Assembly: GCA_030446525.1 (NCBI GenBank)
Contig: JAUJNC010000092.1
Location: 1-19,808 of the forward strand
Length of the DNA: 19,808 nt
Direction of reading: 5' to 3'
From: Armatimonadaceae bacterium
GTDB taxonomy: Bacteria > Armatimonadota > Armatimonadia > Armatimonadales > Armatimonadaceae
A program made the translations under genes and the position numbers. Within the stretch, counting starts at the first letter, position 1; every line of letters starts with the position of its first letter. Below the pieces are notes generated by a model. The model saw only the letters and a program-made list of their open reading frames with translations. It had not been told where the DNA came from and made no database searches. Positions 16,429-19,808 of this stretch are shown here, one piece after another.

Positions 16429-17943
16429 CTACCGGCGAGCGTCACCGCGCGGCGCTGCCAAACCGTTCGCCGGGATGTCGGGCAGGCCCTGCGGCAAGTC
16501 AGCGCCCTCCTCGGCCGGAGGGTCAGGGACGGCCACATACTTGATCGTCGTGTAGTCTCCGCTGCCTAAAGACGTATAGCTGGAGCCCGACCACCCGGCC
16601 ACGTACACGTTGCCCGCGGCGTCCACTGCGAGGGCGCGGGCCCTATCTTCACGGTTGTTGGGCCCGTCGTAGCGGGCCACCCAAAGCTCGTTTCCCTCGG
16701 CATCGTACTTGACGGTGGCATAGTCGAGGCCCGCGCCGGGCCCGGCAGAGGTCCCGGTCACGTACACACCGCCCGTGCCGTCGAGGGCAAGTGCGGTGGC
16801 GCTGTCACCACCGTCGCCCGGGCCGTTGTAACGGGCAACCCAGAGCTCGTTGCCCTCCGCGTCATACTTGACCGTCGCATAATCCGGGTTAGAGGGACTT
16901 GTGCGGGACGCATCAGAACTTCCGGTCACGTACGCATTGCCGTCGGCGTCGAGGGCGAGGGCTGTGGCGCTATCGCTGCCGCCCGCCGGCCCGTTGTAGC
17001 GCCGGATCCAGAGCTGGTTGCCCAGGGCGTCGTACTTGATCGTGACGTAGTCGTAGAGCCCGGGTCCCCCGGGCGTCACGCTCGAGCGTCCGGTCACGTA
17101 CACATTGCCCGCGCCGTCGAGGGTAAGGGCACGGGCTTCGTCATTACCGTCGAGCGTCCCGCCGTAGCGCCGCGCCCACAGCTCGTTGCCCAGGGCGTCG
17201 TACTTGACCGTCGCGTAGTCATGGGCGACAAAGTGAGAGAGCTGCCTGCCGAAGGCGTACCCGGTCACGTACACGTTGCCCGCGCCGTCCACCGCGATGG
17301 CGGTGGCACTATCCGATGTGCTGGAGCTGCCTTGCCCGGCGAAGCGGGCGGCCCACATCTCGTTGCCATCCGCGTCGTACTTGACCGTGGCGTAATCGTA
17401 GATACGTCCGGACCCGAGGGATTGCCCGGTCACGTACACGTTGCCCGATTCATCAAGGGCAAGGGCAGTGGCGCCATCGGCGCCGTTGCTCGGCCCGTTG
17501 TAGCGCGCGACCCAGAGTTCGTTGCCGTAAGCGTCGTACTTGATCGTCGCGTAATCCGAGCCCGTGCCCGACGGCGAGGCTCCGCCCGAAGACCGCCCGG
17601 TCACGTACACGTTGCCCGCGTTGTCTACCACGAGGGCAGTGGCCGCATCACTGCCACCAACCGGCCCGTCGTAGCGCGCGACCCAGAGCTGGTTGCCCTG
17701 GGCGTCATACTTGATCGTCGCGTAGTCCTCACTGGCGCCGTATCCGGGAGACGCCCCGGTCACGTATACATTGCCGTCGCTGTCCACCACAAGGCGACGG
17801 ACATCATCCCTGCCGTTACCCAATCCGTTGTAGCGCGCCACCCAGGCAGTCGACGGCTCGGCCAGGGCGGGAAGGCCAGGCCCCCCTAATTCCAGGACGC
17901 AAGCCAAAACAAGGAGAAAGACAGACCGCTTGCTCCACTGCAT
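16429..17943 (-). CDS. secreted SBBP-type beta-propeller repeat protein
   Basis: A 504-residue exported protein with an N-terminal signal peptide (residues 1-28, hydrophobic VFLLVLACVLELGG, cut near ALAEP). It contains eight units of about 55-60 residues in which a SATALALDxxGNVYVTGxS block alternates with DYATVKYDAxGNELWVARYNGP. These are SBBP (seven-bladed beta-propeller-like) repeats, common in large exported proteins. The C-terminal 35 residues (after TTIKYVAVPDPP) are Pro/Ala-rich with no anchor I can identify. The start at 17943 is supported by AAAGGA at 17952-17957 on this strand. It is convergent with the ELWxxDGT-repeat gene, and both encode exported repeat propellers of different families, so related jobs at the cell surface are likely. 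No enzymatic motif is seen. Confidence 0.87.
   Translation of the reverse strand: MQWSKRSVFLLVLACVLELGGPGLPALAEPSTAWVARYNGLGNGRDDVRRLVVDSDGNVYVTGASPGYGASEDYATIKYDAQGNQLWVARYDGPVGGSDAATALVVDNAGNVYVTGRSSGGASPSGTGSDYATIKYDAYGNELWVARYNGPSNGADGATALALDESGNVYVTGQSLGSGRIYDYATVKYDADGNEMWAARFAGQGSSSTSDSATAIAVDGAGNVYVTGYAFGRQLSHFVAHDYATVKYDALGNELWARRYGGTLDGNDEARALTLDGAGNVYVTGRSSVTPGGPGLYDYVTIKYDALGNQLWIRRYNGPAGGSDSATALALDADGNAYVTGSSDASRTSPSNPDYATVKYDAEGNELWVARYNGPGDGGDSATALALDGTGGVYVTGTSAGPGAGLDYATVKYDAEGNELWVARYDGPNNREDRARALAVDAAGNVYVAGWSGSSYTSLGSGDYTTIKYVAVPDPPAEEGADLPQGLPDIPANGLAAPRGDARR
16560..17870 (-). repeat. eight tandem SBBP coding repeats
   Basis: Direct coding repeats of about 165-180 bp in the gene on the minus strand, recognisable on the plus strand by recurrent GGTCACGTACAC and CGTACTTGA blocks. 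They vary in the spacer between blocks (for example extra residues in unit 4), so the array looks older than the most similar units of the neighbouring ELWxxDGT array. Confidence 0.8.
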
Positions 17944-18275
17944 GCTTTGATTCCTTTCGCACCTTTATCGGTGCAATCCGTTAAACGGCGCCACGACGGT
18001 GGCGCCGAAGCTGGCATAGCCCTTTTGGGCAGGGGAGAGGATCATCGGTCGGTGTGTGCGGCCGGCGCACACGCGAGCATAACGTTCCTTGGACAGTTGT
18101 CTTTATCCTCCCGCTGTGAATGTCCCTGTAGAACGGCCGAGCTCAGGGGCGCGAAGAACCCGGTAACAGAGGGAAGGGAGCCGCCGCGAAGCGCAGCCAC
18201 AGAACCGGTTGCTTTTCCGTCGCCAGCGAAACGGACCCGCTTTTTGCTGCGCTTCGCTGCCACTCCTGCTTCGGC
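17944..18275. other. intergenic region with hairpins upstream of the SBBP gene
   Basis: This 332-nt gap holds no gene that I can support. Next to the SBBP ribosome binding site are three perfect hairpins: GCACC/GGTGC (17959-17974), GGCGCCA/TGGCGCC (17987-18006) and GCCC/GGGC (18019-18030). They would form a structured leader on the minus-strand transcript. Further right, a 12-bp inverted repeat (18186-18197 and 18246-18257) with 48 nt between arms lies just beyond the stop of the nucleotidyltransferase gene. I do not recognise a riboswitch family. Confidence 0.5.
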
Positions 18276-19412
18276 CTAGCCCGATTCCCCGATCTGGAAC
18301 GTTCGCTCGGTGAGCGCGATCAGCGCGTCCAGCGCCTCCAGCTGCTCCTGCGGCGGTGCAAGAGAAAACGTCTCCACAAGCGCCCAGCGCGCCGCCTCCA
18401 TGGGGCCGATCTCCTCGCTGGCGCTCCGGAGCGCCGCCCCGGCGGAGACGGCAAGCGCACTGCGGTCCTGCAGTTCGCCCAGATCAAACTTCCCGACGGC
18501 GAGGCGGACCACGGCCCGATGAAGCAGGCAGTCGCGCTCGGGCGCGTACAGCGCCGACCAGAGGCGGTGGCGGTGGTACACCCACCATGGCAGCGGCCGA
18601 TCCAGCGCCTCCAGTCCGCTGGGGTAAACCGCCAGAACGGCGTCCAGCCAGTCCGAAAAGAGCAGCAGCAGGCGGCGGAACGCGGCGGCGATGGCCGCAA
18701 GCTGCGGACCGCCCGCCGCTCCGACGCCGGCCGCCGCGCGGAAGAGCCGGTGCGCGCCGGGCGCGCCGACGCTCTGGCAGGCCACCCGAAGCGCCGGGTC
18801 CATCTCCTTGGAGCTGATGAGGCGGTGGTCCGCCTCCAGCCAGATCAGGGCGAGCGCCTCGATGGCCAATTCGACATGCTCCGCGGCGAGGACTTCCTCG
18901 CCGGCTGCGAACGCGCCGGAGGCTTCCTGCCGGAGCTTGCGCGCCCGCCGCCACAGCAGGGGACGCCGGGGCTCCACGACCTCGGGCCGGAAGCGATGTT
19001 CCCGCATGAACTCCCGGAACGCCTGGAGGCGCCCGCCCGGGTCGTGCACCGGCTCCATGCCGGCCAAGCCGTCGAGGAGCCAGGTCGGGTCGCGCACCCA
19101 CTCCCCGCCGGCCGTTTCGACGAAGCTCTGGGGATAGCCGTCCCGCAATCCCTGCAAGAGCGGCCAGCGGTTGCGGTGCTTGTGGACGACGATGCCGCCG
19201 CGGATGCGCCACTCGACGCCCCATTCGCGGCCGGTATCCGGTACGACGGTCACGTCCAGATCGCTGCTGGGCCACAGCCGCCCGGAGCCAAGGGAGCCGT
19301 CCACGGCCGTGGCGGCGATTCCGCCCGCCTGCAGCGCCTCGTTTAGCTCCTCCTGTGCCAGGGCATACAGGCGCTCGCGGGTTTGTTCGGGCCTTTCACT
19401 GATGGGAAGCAT
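18276..19412 (-). CDS. nucleotidyltransferase-fold domain protein
   Basis: A 378-residue cytoplasmic protein. Residues 39-53 read GSLGSGRLWPSSDLD, the Gly-Ser followed by paired Asp (51 and 53) that bind metal in the polymerase-beta nucleotidyltransferase superfamily. The rest (about 130-370) is helical, Ala/Leu/Arg-rich, and resembles the C-terminal helical domains of stand-alone nucleotidyltransferases such as aminoglycoside- or kanamycin-type enzymes, but I see no motif that fixes a substrate. The ATG at 19412 has AAAGGAG about 6 nt upstream on this strand. It is separated by 53 nt from the rsmE fragment upstream and reads in the same direction, so co-transcription is possible. Function beyond probable nucleotide transfer to a small molecule or protein is unknown. 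Confidence 0.75.
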   Translation of the reverse strand: MLPISERPEQTRERLYALAQEELNEALQAGGIAATAVDGSLGSGRLWPSSDLDVTVVPDTGREWGVEWRIRGGIVVHKHRNRWPLLQGLRDGYPQSFVETAGGEWVRDPTWLLDGLAGMEPVHDPGGRLQAFREFMREHRFRPEVVEPRRPLLWRRARKLRQEASGAFAAGEEVLAAEHVELAIEALALIWLEADHRLISSKEMDPALRVACQSVGAPGAHRLFRAAAGVGAAGGPQLAAIAAAFRRLLLLFSDWLDAVLAVYPSGLEALDRPLPWWVYHRHRLWSALYAPERDCLLHRAVVRLAVGKFDLGELQDRSALAVSAGAALRSASEEIGPMEAARWALVETFSLAPPQEQLEALDALIALTERTFQIGESG

Positions 19413-19465
19413 GGGAACTCCTTTGCCGTTGCGACATCACATCCCACGAAAGCTTTACAGGCTTT

Positions 19466-19808
19466 TTAGCCCCCTTCCCGTGCGAAGAGGATCTGGGCGA
19501 GGGCAACCAGGGCGGCCGTTTCCGTGCGCAGGATGCGCGGCCCCAGCGAGACGGGCACGCCCCCCGCCCCGGCGAACGCGGCGACCTCCTCGTCGGTAAG
19601 CCCGCCTTCGGGTCCGACCAATACGAGCACGCGCGTTGCGGACGCGGAGACGGCGGCGAGCGCGCGGGCGAGGGGGAGCGAGGCCGCCTCGTGCGCGATC
19701 AGGGCGGCGTCGAAGGTCGTGAGCCGCCCGGCCAGCTCCGGGGCGGACGCGGCCCAATCCACGGCGGGCAGCCTGGCCCGCCCGGACTGCTCGGCCGCCC
19801 CTTTGACG
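19466..19808 (-). CDS. rsmE: 16S rRNA (uracil-1498-N3)-methyltransferase RsmE, C-terminal part
   Basis: The frame is open to the window edge, so the N-terminal half lies outside. The visible 113 residues contain AAEQSGRARLP, then VLVGPEGGLTDEEV (the SPOUT-fold SAM-binding loop) and SLGPRILRTETAALVAL, the knot region with the conserved Arg-x-Glu-Thr-Ala block. RsmE methylates N3 of U1498 in the 30S subunit using S-adenosylmethionine. A GTG at 19762 would be a false start because the AAEQSGR motif lies upstream of it. The stop is at 19466-19468. Assignment to RsmE is firm. Confidence 0.93.
   Translation of the reverse strand, partial: VKGAAEQSGRARLPAVDWAASAPELAGRLTTFDAALIAHEAASLPLARALAAVSASATRVLVLVGPEGGLTDEEVAAFAGAGGVPVSLGPRILRTETAALVALAQILFAREGG

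Noticed and set aside
17947..18279. 110-codon plus-strand open frame in the intergenic region
   Set aside because: No ribosome binding site, no recognisable protein features, and it runs through the leader hairpins of the SBBP gene.

Overview
The window is a GC-rich bacterial segment, probably from an Armatimonadota (or related Planctomycetota/Verrucomicrobiota-type) genome. The best lineage clue is the first gene: a prepilin-like protein with an [10 protein letters not shown] head, the FPVFAQAR continuation and a C-terminal H-X9-DG motif, a combination very common in Armatimonadota. This is inference from motif familiarity, not a search. The contig could be metagenomic, because three genes carry frame disruptions.

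Layout. (1) 124-957: H-X9-DG pseudopilin, followed by a hairpin terminator. (2) 1085-6154: three co-directional genes for secreted carbohydrate-active proteins. Two are related TIM-barrel glycosidase-like proteins, and they flank a DUF2961/GH172 protein; the first pair overlap by 4 nt. (3) 6280-7612 (+) and 7682-9202 (-): two convergent formylglycine-type sulfatases of different subfamilies, the first broken by one frameshift. Together 2 and 3 look like a locus for degrading a sulfated glycan. (4) 9354-10584: a thioredoxin-fold protein with an in-frame TGA exactly at the first-cysteine position of the CxxC motif, then a frameshift; a perfect terminator follows. (5) 10726-12399: an intact DeaD/CsdA-type DEAD-box RNA helicase with a hairpin-rich leader. 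(6) 12443-13471: a good sigma70-type promoter overlapping a perfect 22-bp inverted repeat, then a D-2-hydroxyacid dehydrogenase gene with two pairs of compensating indels. (7) 13633-17943: two convergent secreted repeat proteins, one of 18 ELWxxDGT repeats (+) and one of 8 SBBP repeats (-), separated by a hairpin. (8) 18276-19412 (-): a stand-alone nucleotidyltransferase-fold protein. (9) 19466-19808 (-): the C-terminal part of the 16S rRNA methyltransferase RsmE, running off the window.

The most interesting items are the possible selenocysteine codon at 9648-9650, with a small hairpin at bacterial-SECIS distance, and the promoter/palindrome element at 12443-12516. The disruptions (6.6 kb, 9.6-9.9 kb, 13.1-13.4 kb) may be assembly errors rather than biology, and raw reads would decide. 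No tRNA, rRNA, CRISPR array, insertion sequence or recognised riboswitch was found.
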